Shown here piece after piece: positions 1 through 8,642 of a stretch of 37,137 nucleotides of DNA. This stretch comes from Candidatus Obscuribacterales bacterium (GTDB lineage: Bacteria > Cyanobacteriota > Vampirovibrionia > Obscuribacterales > Obscuribacteraceae). Within the stretch, counting starts at the first letter, position 1; every line of letters starts with the position of its first letter. The stretch covers positions 1 through 37,137 of the forward strand of contig JAIERK010000164.1 of the NCBI GenBank assembly GCA_019746975.1, in the 5' to 3' direction. The position numbers were made by a program, and so were the translations under genes. The notes beneath the pieces were generated by a model. It was not told the origin of the DNA. It did not search any database and saw only the letters and a list, made by a program, of their open reading frames with translations.

Positions 1-203
1 CCTGGCGAACTGAACGTGCCGGTGCCTGTTGTATTGATGTTGTTCAATGTGAACGTAGTCGACTGCCCACCGAAACTAGGCGAAACCATCTGAGTAAGAA
101 AAAGGAACAGGAGTACCAGTGGAATCCACAACTTTGCTGTGAACGTAGATTGCTTCATTGAAGATGACAGCGACCTAAGAATTCGTCGATTTTTTGACAG
201 CAT
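1..203 (-). CDS. Secreted protein, N-terminal fragment (cut by window edge)
   Basis: On the minus strand an open frame runs from an ATG at 203 off the left edge. A second in-frame ATG lies at 158. From that second Met the protein begins MKQSTFTAKLW and continues with a strongly hydrophobic stretch (IPLVLLFLFLTQMV), then a Ser/Gly and Thr/Asn-rich mature start. This is a convincing Sec signal peptide. Neither start has an ideally spaced Shine-Dalgarno: GAGGG lies about 12 nt before 203 and AGGTC about 14 nt before 158. The visible mature part is too short to assign a family. It follows the aspartyl protease genes on the same strand after a gap of about 330 nt, so it may be a separate transcript. 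Confidence 0.6.
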   Translation of the reverse strand, partial: MLSKNRRILRSLSSSMKQSTFTAKLWIPLVLLFLFLTQMVSPSFGGQSTTFTLNNINTTGTGTFSSP

Positions 204-535
204 GAGTACGAACCCTCTTTGAAGGCATTCATCGGATCGCGCGCTTCTGGGGTTCCGGTTTCATAATGCCCAACGAGCTATCCGTAGTAACTTCCGCTAG
301 ATGACAGAATTCTCATTTAAATCCGTCACTTTGACAAAGACTGGTGGCACTGGCCTCTGCTTTTCTCCATACCGCGACAAGCATTGACCCTTTCACCCAG
401 TCAATAAATCCAGTTGCTCAAACCAGTTGGCCGTGTATGGAGTGAGGTAAATTGGGTGTTAGGCTGATCTATTGTGAGCGCCGCAAGCAATTTGACCTCG
501 ACGTATTCTGAAGGGCAATGCACGCGAATCTCGAG
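204..535. other. Intergenic region, no gene seen
   Basis: About 330 nt between the stop of the second protease gene and the start of the truncated secreted gene. All frames are broken by stops and I see no convincing hairpin, RNA gene or repeat. It presumably holds the promoter of the leftmost minus-strand gene, but no clear -35/-10 pair stands out. Confidence 0.4.
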
Positions 536-1804
536 CTACTCGAAGCGAATCGAGTTGCGCGTAGGATCGATTGTGTAACGCAGCCCCGAAAGAAACGATT
601 GCCCTAGTAGTGGCTTATCGAAATTGGCGTTGATCAATACTTGAGCTCTCACGTTTTTTCGCTCGACCGGTCCGAGCCTGACACTGTCGATTTCGAATGC
701 GAATGCGTCTCTCTGTCCGCCTACACCGCCGCCGTGTCCGGCAAAAGCATCTGTTGGCCGATTGAGCCCGCACAGCGCCAGGTGTCGATCGGCAAAGGCG
801 ACGGTGGCAGCACCAGTGTCGAGGAACATGTCGCATTCTCGACCGTTGATCTTAACAGTCACCAAAATATTGCCACCCACCTTTCGGAACGGCACTTCGT
901 TATCCATAAGCCGGACGGCACTTGAGCTTCCGCTACCGCCATTCAACGCGGCCGATGGACGAGAAAAAATGATTACGCTCTTCGAATCATCGATCATGTA
1001 TGGAATATCCGAGAAAAAGCTCTGCCCTAAAAGACTGCGACCCACCTTGGAGCTTCGGTCGGGTACCGCGCGATCGTCGACGATCCACAACGGTATGTTT
1101 CGCTCGATCGCACCAAGTCTAAGCGATACAAGAGCAAGATTAGTTGAGACCTCGCCGCCGACTCCAAGTGCTCGTCCATGAAATCTGCTGCGATTGATTC
1201 GAATGCTGTTTTCGGAGAGCAGACTCTCGGCACAAGTCGTTGCTGCGGCGCCCGTGTCGAAAATCATCGTCACAGGCACGCCATTCATCTCAGCTGTCAC
1301 ATACATGTGACCGTCATAGCTCTTTCGAAACGGAACAACAACACGATCGGGCAGCATGTCCCAATCAATCGAACCAGTAGCTGGCGGCGCATCCGCTCTT
1401 ACAGGAGCGTTGCCACCGCTACGAACACCTTCCATGGAAGCAAGTGCTCTCATCGAGCTAGTGGCAGCTGCGGTGCCTGCATACTTTGTTGCTACCTGCC
1501 GAAAAACGGCGACACCTTCTTTGGTTTTGCCGAGCTGAATGTAGCAGAGACCCCGATAATATCCGGCATTAGCGCTCTGAGTGGCGTCGACTCCGGAGCC
1601 CTCGAAGATTGCCAGCGCCTCCGCAAATTTCTTGCCGTTATAAAGCTGAACAGCGCGACCATAATCGCTGCCCTGAGCAACGGCTGAGCCCGTCAAACAC
1701 AGCACACAAAGCAGCATTACAACAAGTGCACGCCTGACTCTGCCTGACCAGGCAATTCGCGCGAATGAAGCAGCGGTTGTCGAGCAAGAGCGGAGATGAC
1801 TCAT
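536..1804 (-). CDS. Secreted TPR protein with two retropepsin-like aspartyl protease domains (paralogue 2)
   Basis: The 422-aa protein starts with a long basic n-region and a hydrophobic core ending in GSAVAQG, a Sec signal peptide. A short TPR-like region follows (YGRAVQLYNGKKFAEALAIF; GYYRGLCYIQLGKTKEGVAVF). Two retropepsin-type domains come next, each with the catalytic signature: FDTGAAAT near residue 182 and LDTGAATV near residue 327. Each domain ends in a similar LLGQSF motif followed by a hydrophobic strand. Retropepsins normally act as homodimers with one DTG per chain, so two in one chain could form an intramolecular pair (inference). It sits 14 nt downstream of its paralogue at 1819-3069, presumably co-transcribed with it. 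No strong ribosome-binding site is visible. Substrate unknown; it likely acts in the periplasm or outside the cell. Confidence 0.85.
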   Translation of the reverse strand: MSHLRSCSTTAASFARIAWSGRVRRALVVMLLCVLCLTGSAVAQGSDYGRAVQLYNGKKFAEALAIFEGSGVDATQSANAGYYRGLCYIQLGKTKEGVAVFRQVATKYAGTAAATSSMRALASMEGVRSGGNAPVRADAPPATGSIDWDMLPDRVVVPFRKSYDGHMYVTAEMNGVPVTMIFDTGAAATTCAESLLSENSIRINRSRFHGRALGVGGEVSTNLALVSLRLGAIERNIPLWIVDDRAVPDRSSKVGRSLLGQSFFSDIPYMIDDSKSVIIFSRPSAALNGGSGSSSAVRLMDNEVPFRKVGGNILVTVKINGRECDMFLDTGAATVAFADRHLALCGLNRPTDAFAGHGGGVGGQRDAFAFEIDSVRLGPVERKNVRAQVLINANFDKPLLGQSFLSGLRYTIDPTRNSIRFE

Positions 1805-1818
1805 ACAAGAAGTATATC

Positions 1819-3069
1819 TTAATTGAAGGTTTCGAATCGAATTACATTCCGGACTGGGTCGACAGTGTAGACCAAATCTTTGAGAAATGTCTGACCTAAC
1901 AACGGCTTAGAAAACTTGGTGTTGACGAGCACTGCGACGTTAACATCCTGCCGGTCGATAGGACCGAGCGTGAGCCTGTCGATTTTGAATGCATAACTGT
2001 CGCGCACACTACCTGAACCTCGCTTTGTACTGCTGGTAGCGTCGACCGGACGATTGAGCCCGCACTGTGCAAGATGGCGATCGGCAAAGACAACCTGGCT
2101 GGCGCCAGTATCAAAAATCATGTCGCATTCACGATCGTTGACTTTTGCCTTCACGATCATGTGAGCACCATCCCTGAAGAACGGCACTTCGCCCGGTCCG
2201 AGCCGACCAGGTTTTATGGGACCTTTCGGAATGGTGACCTTTTTGAAAGTGATCAATCCAGCGCGGCCATCGACTCTATACATCAAGTCGCCGAAAAAGG
2301 ATTGCCCAATGATAGGAATATTATCCAATGCAGGATAGTAACTGTCTGGTCTATCCTGCTCCACATAGATTTTGTTCTCACGAGTAAATTTACCTAGCGA
2401 GATCTTGCAAATCGCCACTTTTGCCGGTGCCTCGCCCATCGCTCCAGGGATGATCGCGCTCTCCGAGATCCAATCGAGCTTCACTTCTAATTTATTAACA
2501 AAGCTCTGCCGACAGAATGTGACACCAGCACCGGTATCAAACAAAAACTTTGTTAGTTTGCCGTTGAGGATACCATCAAGATACATTCTGCCATCGCTCT
2601 CCCGGGAGTAGCTAACTTGATAGGTCTCACCACCGTCCCAGACCGAAACGGGAAAAGACTGAGATCTAGCGGAATTGAGCTTGAGAACACCCGGTCCACC
2701 GGTCGAAGATCGACCCGGTTTGGTCGACCCACTGCTCAGTCGCTGTTCGAGGTCCTTGAGCATACTGAACGATCGATCGAACAAGGCGCTATTAGGATAC
2801 TGCGTGCAGATGAGCTTATACGAATCGCGAGCTTGCTTCAGATCACCAAGCTGCTGATAGCACATCGCCAGGTAATAAATAGAGCTTGGTCTGCTCATGC
2901 CTAATGCGCTAGCACTGCGGAGCAATGGCAGCGCTTCCTCATACTTTCCTTTCTTGTATAACGCGGTCCCTTTGTCGAATGCGTTTTCTTCGCAATTGGC
3001 ATTCGACGCACAGAAAAGCGATAGCACAAGGAAGATAAGAAGAAGCGTCAGCGACTGACGAGCACCCAT
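1819..3069 (-). CDS. Secreted TPR protein with two retropepsin-like aspartyl protease domains (paralogue 1)
   Basis: A 416-aa protein with a signal peptide (hydrophobic LTLLLIFLVLSLFCASNA), then TPR-like helices (FDKGTALYKKGKYEEALPLL; YYLAMCYQQLGDLKQARDSY). Two retropepsin-like domains follow, with DTGAGVTF near residue 176 and DTGASQVVFADRHL near residue 318. The C-terminal domain closely resembles that of the downstream gene (shared FADRHL, CGLNRP, LLGQ and RNxIRFE motifs), so the two arose by tandem duplication. It starts 15 nt after the ribH stop, so it may be read through from the riboflavin genes. Family knowledge: DTG/DSG clan AA peptidases use the Asp for catalysis. Whether both domains here are active cannot be told from sequence. 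Confidence 0.85.
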   Translation of the reverse strand: MGARQSLTLLLIFLVLSLFCASNANCEENAFDKGTALYKKGKYEEALPLLRSASALGMSRPSSIYYLAMCYQQLGDLKQARDSYKLICTQYPNSALFDRSFSMLKDLEQRLSSGSTKPGRSSTGGPGVLKLNSARSQSFPVSVWDGGETYQVSYSRESDGRMYLDGILNGKLTKFLFDTGAGVTFCRQSFVNKLEVKLDWISESAIIPGAMGEAPAKVAICKISLGKFTRENKIYVEQDRPDSYYPALDNIPIIGQSFFGDLMYRVDGRAGLITFKKVTIPKGPIKPGRLGPGEVPFFRDGAHMIVKAKVNDRECDMIFDTGASQVVFADRHLAQCGLNRPVDATSSTKRGSGSVRDSYAFKIDRLTLGPIDRQDVNVAVLVNTKFSKPLLGQTFLKDLVYTVDPVRNVIRFETFN

Positions 3070-3084
3070 TCTATAACCACTCGT

Positions 3085-3594
3085 TTACTGGGCTACTGGA
3101 CTTTCTTTCCGGTGCTTCATAGCAGCCAGCAGGTTGACCATTTCGATCGCACCGACCGCAGCATCAGCACCTTTGTTGCCGGCTTTGGTTCCGGCACGCT
3201 CTATAGCCTGCTCGATGGTATCAGATGTGATGACGCCATAAATCGCAGGCACGCCGGTGTCAACACTGATTCCCGAGATACCGGCAGCATTTTGACCGGC
3301 AACGTGATCGAAATGCGGAGTCGCTCCTCGGATGACCGCTCCCAAACAGATGACCGCATCGTAGAGTCCGCTCTCCGCTGCTTTTCGCGCTACAAGCGGG
3401 ATTTCGAAGGCGCCCGGGCACCACATCACATCAATATGACTGGATTCCACACCATGACGCGTCAATGAATCAATGCATCCGTCAAGAAGTCTTGATGTAA
3501 TCATGTCGTTGAAACGGCTCACCACTACACCAAATTTCAGTCCAGTTGCGATTAATCGACCTTCAATGGTGTGCACTTTATCGGATGTGGACAT
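3085..3594 (-). CDS. ribH: 6,7-dimethyl-8-ribityllumazine synthase
   Basis: A 169-aa protein of usual length for lumazine synthase. It condenses 5-amino-6-ribitylamino-uracil with 3,4-dihydroxy-2-butanone 4-phosphate in the cytoplasm, the penultimate step of riboflavin synthesis. Family motifs visible in order: VVVSRFND near the N-terminus, the PGAFEIPLVA segment, ICLGAVIRGATPHFDHV (substrate loop with the catalytic His region), and GVITSDT followed by AGNKGADAA. The start is supported by GGAGA six nt upstream. It lies 31 nt after ribBA, which makes one of its two substrates, and before the protease pair. Confidence 0.96.
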   Translation of the reverse strand: MSTSDKVHTIEGRLIATGLKFGVVVSRFNDMITSRLLDGCIDSLTRHGVESSHIDVMWCPGAFEIPLVARKAAESGLYDAVICLGAVIRGATPHFDHVAGQNAAGISGISVDTGVPAIYGVITSDTIEQAIERAGTKAGNKGADAAVGAIEMVNLLAAMKHRKESPVAQ

Positions 3595-3625
3595 GATCTC
3601 TCCTTATGGTGTTGATAGCGTATAA

Positions 3626-4939
3626 CTAAACGCGTGCTTCTTCTGGTTGCTCACGATTGCTAGCCGGACTTTCCTCTTCGCCAACATGGGCTTCGAGATC
3701 TTCCAGCCAATGTCCAAGTTTTTCTTTTTTGGTCAGCAGGTAGCCGAGGTTGTGGCTGTTGCAAGCCGGCGGCAGACCAACTCGATTCGTGACATTCAGG
3801 CCATAACCCTCCAACCCGACAATCTTCCGAGGGTTGTTGGTGATCAGCCGAACAGACGTCAAACCGAGATCCGCGAGCATTTGAGCACCCACTCCATAGT
3901 CGCGCAGATCAGGCTTGAATCCCAGAGACTCATTGGCCTGCACCGTATCTTGCCCGCTATCCTGGAGCTCGTAAGCTTTGATCTTGTTGAGCAGGCCAAT
4001 GCCTCTTCCTTCCTGACGCAAGTAGATAAGCACGCCGCGATCTTCCTTAGCAATCATCGCCATCGCCGCTTCCAACTGCGGTCCGCAATCGCATCGCAAA
4101 CTGGCGAAGACATCACCGGTAAGACATTCAGAGTGCACTCGAATCAGCACATCTTCTTTGGCTTCCACATCGCCACGCACGAATGCCAGATGCTCCTGAC
4201 CATCAAGAGTATTGCGATAGGCATAAACATTGAATTCACCGAATGCCGATGGGAAGATCGCTTTCGCCTCGCGCACGACAAAACGTTCGCGCTCTAGACG
4301 ATAGGCGATGAGCTGCGCAATATTGATGAGCTTGATGTTGTGCTTGGCGGCAAATTCGCGCAATTGCGGCACGCGAGCCATCGTTCCGTCCTGATTGAGG
4401 ATTTCGCAAATAACACCCGATGGGGTCAATCCAGCAAGCCGCGCCAGGTCGCAAGCGGCTTCCGTATGACCGGCTCTTCTCAGCACACCACCCTCTCGCG
4501 CAATCAACGGCGAGATATGTCCAGGTCTTCTGAGGTCAGCCTCGCAGGCGTTAGAGTCTACAGCGACTCGAATTGTGGTAGCTCGGTCATAGGCACTGAT
4601 ACCGGTCGTGACACCATATTTCGGATCGGCATCGACTGTGACCGTAAATGCCGTCTGTTGCGAATCGGTATTGCGCTCGACCATGAAGGGCAAATTCAGC
4701 CGCCGAGCCTTCTCCGGCGTGATAGTCAGACAGACCCATCCCCTAGCCTCGGTCACCATGAAGTTGACCATTGCAGGAGTAATCAACTCGGCAGCACAGA
4801 TCAAATCTCCTTCGTTTTCCCGCCCCTCGTCATCGGCAACAATAACGAACTTACCCTGGGCAATATCGGCCAGCGCTTCCTCGATTGTACTGAAAACATC
4901 CTCATTTTCGAGACTATCGGCAATATGCGAATCGATCAC
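3626..4939 (-). CDS. ribBA: Bifunctional 3,4-dihydroxy-2-butanone-4-phosphate synthase / GTP cyclohydrolase II
   Basis: The 437-aa protein carries both entry activities of the riboflavin pathway. Residues ~15-220 are the DHBP synthase domain (DDEGRENEGDL, DRATTIRVA, the RPGHISPL loop, and GHTEAACDLARLAG). Residues ~225-410 are the GTP cyclohydrolase II domain: HSECLTGDVFASLRCDCG holds the three zinc-binding cysteines, RQEGRGIGL is the catalytic stretch, and TNNPRKI follows. It starts with GTG preceded by AAGGAG at 7-nt spacing, a strong ribosome-binding site. A C-terminal tail after the GCH2 domain is Glu-rich and non-conserved. It lies 108 nt downstream of ribE and 31 nt upstream of ribH. 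Confidence 0.97.
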   Translation of the reverse strand: MIDSHIADSLENEDVFSTIEEALADIAQGKFVIVADDEGRENEGDLICAAELITPAMVNFMVTEARGWVCLTITPEKARRLNLPFMVERNTDSQQTAFTVTVDADPKYGVTTGISAYDRATTIRVAVDSNACEADLRRPGHISPLIAREGGVLRRAGHTEAACDLARLAGLTPSGVICEILNQDGTMARVPQLREFAAKHNIKLINIAQLIAYRLERERFVVREAKAIFPSAFGEFNVYAYRNTLDGQEHLAFVRGDVEAKEDVLIRVHSECLTGDVFASLRCDCGPQLEAAMAMIAKEDRGVLIYLRQEGRGIGLLNKIKAYELQDSGQDTVQANESLGFKPDLRDYGVGAQMLADLGLTSVRLITNNPRKIVGLEGYGLNVTNRVGLPPACNSHNLGYLLTKKEKLGHWLEDLEAHVGEEESPASNREQPEEARV

Positions 4940-5047
4940 CTGGAGACTCCTTCAATAGGGACAACCGAGCAGGACAAGGGAGCATCTGGAAGAGAAAATC
5001 AGACCGCCACTTGTCTTGACATCAAAAGTCTAGCGGCCAATCGGGTT

Positions 5048-5710
5048 TTATAGAACAGTTTCTCTCTCTTTATTAAGGTTTTCCAGATAGCTTTCACCCA
5101 GTAAGCGCACTACGTATCGAGCAATAACGTCAGTTTCGATATTTACGGACTGACCAATTTGTATGGCGCCAAGCGTCGTAACGTCCATTGTGTGGGGGAT
5201 TAGAGCAACGGAAAACCAAAAATCGGACTCATTCGAAGATGAGATCGACGTAACCGGACCACAATCCGCTACCGTCAAGGAGACGCCTTCGACGGTGACC
5301 GACCCTTTTTTGACGAAAAACTGCGACCATCTCGATGGCAGCGAGAATTTCATCACTTTTGAGAACCCTTCTTCGACAATCTCGACTATTTTTCCAACAG
5401 TGTCAACGTGACCTGTAACCATGTGCCCGCCCAGACGATCGGACATTTTGAGGGCCTTCTCCAGATTGACTCTTGACTGCGGCTTTAGCGAGCCCAGAGT
5501 AGTGCAGCGCAACGATTCATGCGTAACTTCGACATCGAACCACTCCGAGCCGAACTCGACCACGGTCATGCAAGCCCCGCTCACAGAGATGGATTCGCCA
5601 ATCTGGGCATCACCTAACACTTGCGGCGCGACAATGCGCAGCCTGACGCCATCGCCCGTATCCTTGCTACTCTCGACCACTCCGACAGCTTCGACGATTC
5701 CAGAAAACAT
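5048..5710 (-). CDS. ribE: Riboflavin synthase, alpha chain
   Basis: I place the start at the ATG at 5710, giving 220 aa beginning MFSGIVEAVG, the canonical N-terminus of the family. GAGG lies just upstream. A longer frame to 5758 adds 16 residues with no family support. The enzyme dismutates two lumazine molecules into riboflavin. The duplicated lumazine-binding barrels are visible: one from residue 1, and a second starting at MVTGHVDTVGKIV near residue 95, with GVSLTV and IPHTMDVTTLG in the second. A short Ser/Asn-rich insertion precedes IPHT. It is the first gene of the minus-strand rib group. ribD is not in the window. Confidence 0.95.
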   Translation of the reverse strand: MFSGIVEAVGVVESSKDTGDGVRLRIVAPQVLGDAQIGESISVSGACMTVVEFGSEWFDVEVTHESLRCTTLGSLKPQSRVNLEKALKMSDRLGGHMVTGHVDTVGKIVEIVEEGFSKVMKFSLPSRWSQFFVKKGSVTVEGVSLTVADCGPVTSISSSNESDFWFSVALIPHTMDVTTLGAIQIGQSVNIETDVIARYVVRLLGESYLENLNKERETVL

Positions 5711-5986
5711 CTTAACCTCACGGGTTTCCTCAACCAGGTCACATATCTTATCAACCAAGAGGAACGCAGCCCCGGATCACAATCAAGGTATAAGCTTCCG
5801 AACAACAACCCGGTGCTCTTGCTCTCACTTTATAGGACGCATCTGCTCACCATCTAGCGGCCGATTCGGACGGCAAGCAGCCTCTAGAGAGGCTCAGCGC
5901 AGAATCAATGTTGAGAACTAGAGCTGTCATGACTTCAGGGAATCCCCCGGTGGGTACAATTAAGATGTCCCGAGAGCACAACCAGA
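5711..5986. promoter_or_regulatory. Divergent promoter region of ribE and the DUF4388 gene, with an inverted repeat
   Basis: The 276-nt gap lies between divergent genes. It contains an inverted repeat at 5879-5894 with 6-bp arms AGCCTC/GAGGCT around TAGA, in what would be the ribE leader. On the plus strand TACAAT at 5955-5960 is a possible -10 box for the 5987 gene, but no good -35 accompanies it. I looked for the conserved FMN riboswitch blocks upstream of ribE on the minus strand and did not find them. Confidence 0.35.
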
Positions 5987-7603
5987 ATGCTCAGCAATCC
6001 TGGCGGTCGGCAGAAGATCATCCAACTTTCTGAAAGACCCAGCGTTCACGATCTAAAAGACTTTATGACCGCCGCGTCCCAAGAACGCAGCGTTAAATTC
6101 TGCTATTGCTGGCAATCAGCCGACGGTCGGCAAGTGTCGCTCACGGTGAAGAATGTCTCACCGACTGGCTTCACCTGCGAATGGCACATGGAAGACGGCG
6201 ACGGCGTCAATGCAAAGCAGCTGTGGTCCTTGCTCACGGACAACACCTTGAAAGTCTATGATGCGCTTATAGAAGCGCTCGGAGAACATCGCGACGCGGC
6301 TCGACTGGATGGTTTCGAAACATTCTCGAAATTGCCCTCATTCGGGAAGAATCAGCTCGGTCCGCCGACTTCGCCACCTTTACCGCCACCGCAACCAAGA
6401 TCGCGTAGACCGTCCGCTGAGCTTGGACAGACGTTTGATAGTTTCAAGTTTTCCGGTGCGAGCATCGACGCGCCTAAGGAAGAGATGCTCAAAGGCACTC
6501 TCAGCCTCGTCCACATAACCAATCTCTTGCAATCAATCGGAATAGGCGCCATGTCTGGACGATTGCGAGTTCAGAGACACACTATTTGGGCGGATATCTT
6601 TTTCGAAGATGGACATCCTGTACATGCCGAAGGTACTCGAGGCACGGGCGAAGACTGCTTGCTCCAGGTAATCTGCTGGACAGAAGGTGATTTTCAATTC
6701 GAGCCCAAAATCAAGAGCGAAGAAAGAACCATCAATCGGCCGCTGGAAAGCCTGATTCTGGAAGGAATTCTGCTACTCGATCACACAACCTACCTGACTT
6801 CCCACGGCATTAGACTCACTACTTTGCTGGTGAAGGTTCGCTCCAGCTTGAGCGATGCCGAGTTCGAAAGAATTGCTGATACGGGAGAAGAGCAGGAGAC
6901 GAACAACCTTAAAGAGCTGTACGAAATGGTTGATGGACAGCGCACCTTAGAGGATCTAATTTCGGAACGAGATCTGGCTCGCAGTCAGTGGGTACCTATG
7001 GTCTCGGATCTTATTCGCTTGAATCTCGTCGAAATCTCGACAGCCAAAGGTCCTCACCGCTCAGCTCAAGGCAAGGCGATCAATTACGAGATGGCGGAGG
7101 CGACGAAGCAGGTCCTGGTTGATCCGGCCAGTGGATTTTATAGATTCGGTTCCTTCCTTTTCCTTTTGCAAGAGCTGGTGCGCTGCTCGCACGACATGCA
7201 GATAAGTCTCCTGCTCATCGAAGTGCAGCCGATTGGATCTAACCTGCGAGGGAAGGTGCCGCTGTCGCCGGGTGAAACGCAAGAACTTGCCTGGCACATC
7301 AGTGAAGCCGCCAGCTTCAAAGGCTTGATGGCACACTACGAAGATCATGATTTTGCCCTGGTACTACCGGGAGTATCAGCAGAAAAGGCCGCTCGCAGGG
7401 CAGCTAAACTGCTGAAGTCTATTGTTAATACCGGACTCCGCTCGGGCGAGCATCACACGAATGTAATTGTATCCGTCGGCATCGCATGCTTCCCGGATGA
7501 CGCCATCGACCTGAGCACTCTTATCGGCGAAGCCGAGCGCGCACGCGAAAAGGCAAAGAAGACCGGCTCCGGCATCGCACTGGCAAAGCCGCCCACACCG
7601 TAA
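5987..7603 (+). CDS. DUF4388 protein with degenerate GGDEF-like C-terminal domain
   Basis: A 538-aa cytoplasmic protein with no signal peptide or membrane segment. Residues ~165-255 match the DUF4388/PATAN pattern (KGTLSLVHITNLLQSIG, SGRLRV, IFFEDGHPVHAEG, GEDCLLQVICW, GDFQFEP). Such domains occur in bacterial regulators, often with receiver domains. Residues ~380-535 resemble a diguanylate cyclase fold (HYEDHDFALVLPG, VSVGIACFPDDA, LIGEAERAREKAKKTGSG), but the GGDEF signature is replaced by EDHDF, so catalysis is unlikely. The N-terminal ~110 residues may be a small PilZ-like or other sensory fold (uncertain). A Pro-rich linker lies near residues 125-140. It is a single gene flanked by a divergent rib group and a convergent T4SS-like arm. 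A signalling or scaffold role is inferred. Confidence 0.75.
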   Translation: MLSNPGGRQKIIQLSERPSVHDLKDFMTAASQERSVKFCYCWQSADGRQVSLTVKNVSPTGFTCEWHMEDGDGVNAKQLWSLLTDNTLKVYDALIEALGEHRDAARLDGFETFSKLPSFGKNQLGPPTSPPLPPPQPRSRRPSAELGQTFDSFKFSGASIDAPKEEMLKGTLSLVHITNLLQSIGIGAMSGRLRVQRHTIWADIFFEDGHPVHAEGTRGTGEDCLLQVICWTEGDFQFEPKIKSEERTINRPLESLILEGILLLDHTTYLTSHGIRLTTLLVKVRSSLSDAEFERIADTGEEQETNNLKELYEMVDGQRTLEDLISERDLARSQWVPMVSDLIRLNLVEISTAKGPHRSAQGKAINYEMAEATKQVLVDPASGFYRFGSFLFLLQELVRCSHDMQISLLLIEVQPIGSNLRGKVPLSPGETQELAWHISEAASFKGLMAHYEDHDFALVLPGVSAEKAARRAAKLLKSIVNTGLRSGEHHTNVIVSVGIACFPDDAIDLSTLIGEAERAREKAKKTGSGIALAKPPTP

Positions 7604-7666
7604 GCGAGTGTCGCCAATGCGAACGCCACCACATACAGAGCGGCGTTTGGAGAATATGATTGTGAG

Positions 7667-8248
7667 TTACTGCTGACCTTGCTGGGCGCCGCCTGCTTGT
7701 GGCGGAGGCAGGTCCTTCATGTCGACCACAATTGGCGATGGCGGTTCTGTCTTCTTCGAAAGACCAACCATGTACATCAGATGGAAGGGCTGCTGGGCTG
7801 ATTCGTCCGCGGAGTGCACAGCCACAGTACCTGAGACCTCGATGGGGACCAAGCCTTGGGGATTAGGTTCCTTGATATCGACAGCCTGAAACTGCAATGC
7901 GCATACACGTCTCGACTTCGAAAATTCGAGAAGGTTGGCCTTCAGTTCTTGTTCTGTCGAGGGCAAAATGCCATCCTGTCTCAGTTTTCCTTTTACTGCA
8001 TCGGAGAGTTCCGCCTGCAGACGTGATGTTGAATCGATGTAATTTATATAACTGGTGTCGAGCAGATGATTCGTCACTTGCTTAGAGAAGTTGACGAAGT
8101 CTAGCTTCATTTGTTTGTCCATCGCTTCTTTCTTCGGTCGCGAAATGAACAAAAACGCGTTACCTAGCAGGCTTATCGCCAGGATGACGTGCACACTGTA
8201 TTGTTTGAGCATTTGCTCGGGGGTAATTTTTCTTACGCGCCAATACAT
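7667..8248 (-). CDS. Single-pass membrane protein, tentative VirB8/TraE-like T4SS component
   Basis: A 193-aa protein with a short cytoplasmic N-terminus, one membrane segment (VHVILAISLLGNAFLFI, residues ~20-37) and a C-terminal domain expected outside the membrane. The segment DFVNFSKQVTNHLLDTSYINYID followed by alternating strands recalls the layout of TraE/VirB8 proteins. I cannot show homology by eye. The C-terminus is Pro/Gln-rich (LPPPQAGGAQQGQQ). Its ATG abuts the stop of the preceding gene (TAA then ATG), so translational coupling is likely. It is the last gene of the VirB4 group and converges on the DUF4388 gene. Confidence 0.55.
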   Translation of the reverse strand: MYWRVRKITPEQMLKQYSVHVILAISLLGNAFLFISRPKKEAMDKQMKLDFVNFSKQVTNHLLDTSYINYIDSTSRLQAELSDAVKGKLRQDGILPSTEQELKANLLEFSKSRRVCALQFQAVDIKEPNPQGLVPIEVSGTVAVHSADESAQQPFHLMYMVGLSKKTEPPSPIVVDMKDLPPPQAGGAQQGQQ

Positions 8249-8614
8249 TTACTTTAGCTCCACCTTACCTAATTCCCACTGACTGTTGCGGCGATAGAAC
8301 GTGAGGGTAGCGGTGACATCGGTCTCCAGATCGGGCTCGGCTTGAGCGCCGTTCAACGTTTTCGATACGATTTGATGTCCACTCACCTCGACGACCGCAT
8401 CATTTGCATCTCTGCGAACAACATGGGATTTCATTGCCATCACCCTCGAGCTTAAGCCCTTGGTCGGCCATTCCCATATGAATACGTCTTTGCCTGCTTC
8501 GCTGGCGATTTCAGCAAGACGCATGTCTCCGACAACTTTGAGAGCACCAAACACAACAATCAAAAGAGCGCAAAACCCGACGAACCACTTATTCGGTGTA
8601 AAGATCTTCTCCAT
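8249..8614 (-). CDS. Small single-pass membrane protein of the VirB4 operon
   Basis: A 121-aa protein with one N-terminal membrane segment (WFVGFCALLIVVFGALKVV, residues ~10-28) and a ~90-residue domain outside the membrane that ends in a beta-rich stretch (TATLTFYRRNSQWELGKVELK). That ending resembles NTF2-like folds, the fold of VirB8, but this is only a suggestion. It lies 28 nt after the VirB4 gene and directly abuts the next gene. No strong ribosome-binding site is seen. Its role is presumably as an inner-membrane partner of the ATPase. Confidence 0.55.
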   Translation of the reverse strand: MEKIFTPNKWFVGFCALLIVVFGALKVVGDMRLAEIASEAGKDVFIWEWPTKGLSSRVMAMKSHVVRRDANDAVVEVSGHQIVSKTLNGAQAEPDLETDVTATLTFYRRNSQWELGKVELK

Positions 8615-8642
8615 CGGTTGCTATACTTGCTCTCAAAAGACG

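Noticed and set aside
5711..5986. FMN riboswitch upstream of ribE
   Set aside because: The conserved blocks of the RFN element are not present on the minus strand here, though small inverted repeats are.
7622..7647. AACGCC/GGCGTT inverted repeat between convergent genes as a terminator
   Set aside because: 14-nt loop, 6-bp stem and no T-run; too weak to call.
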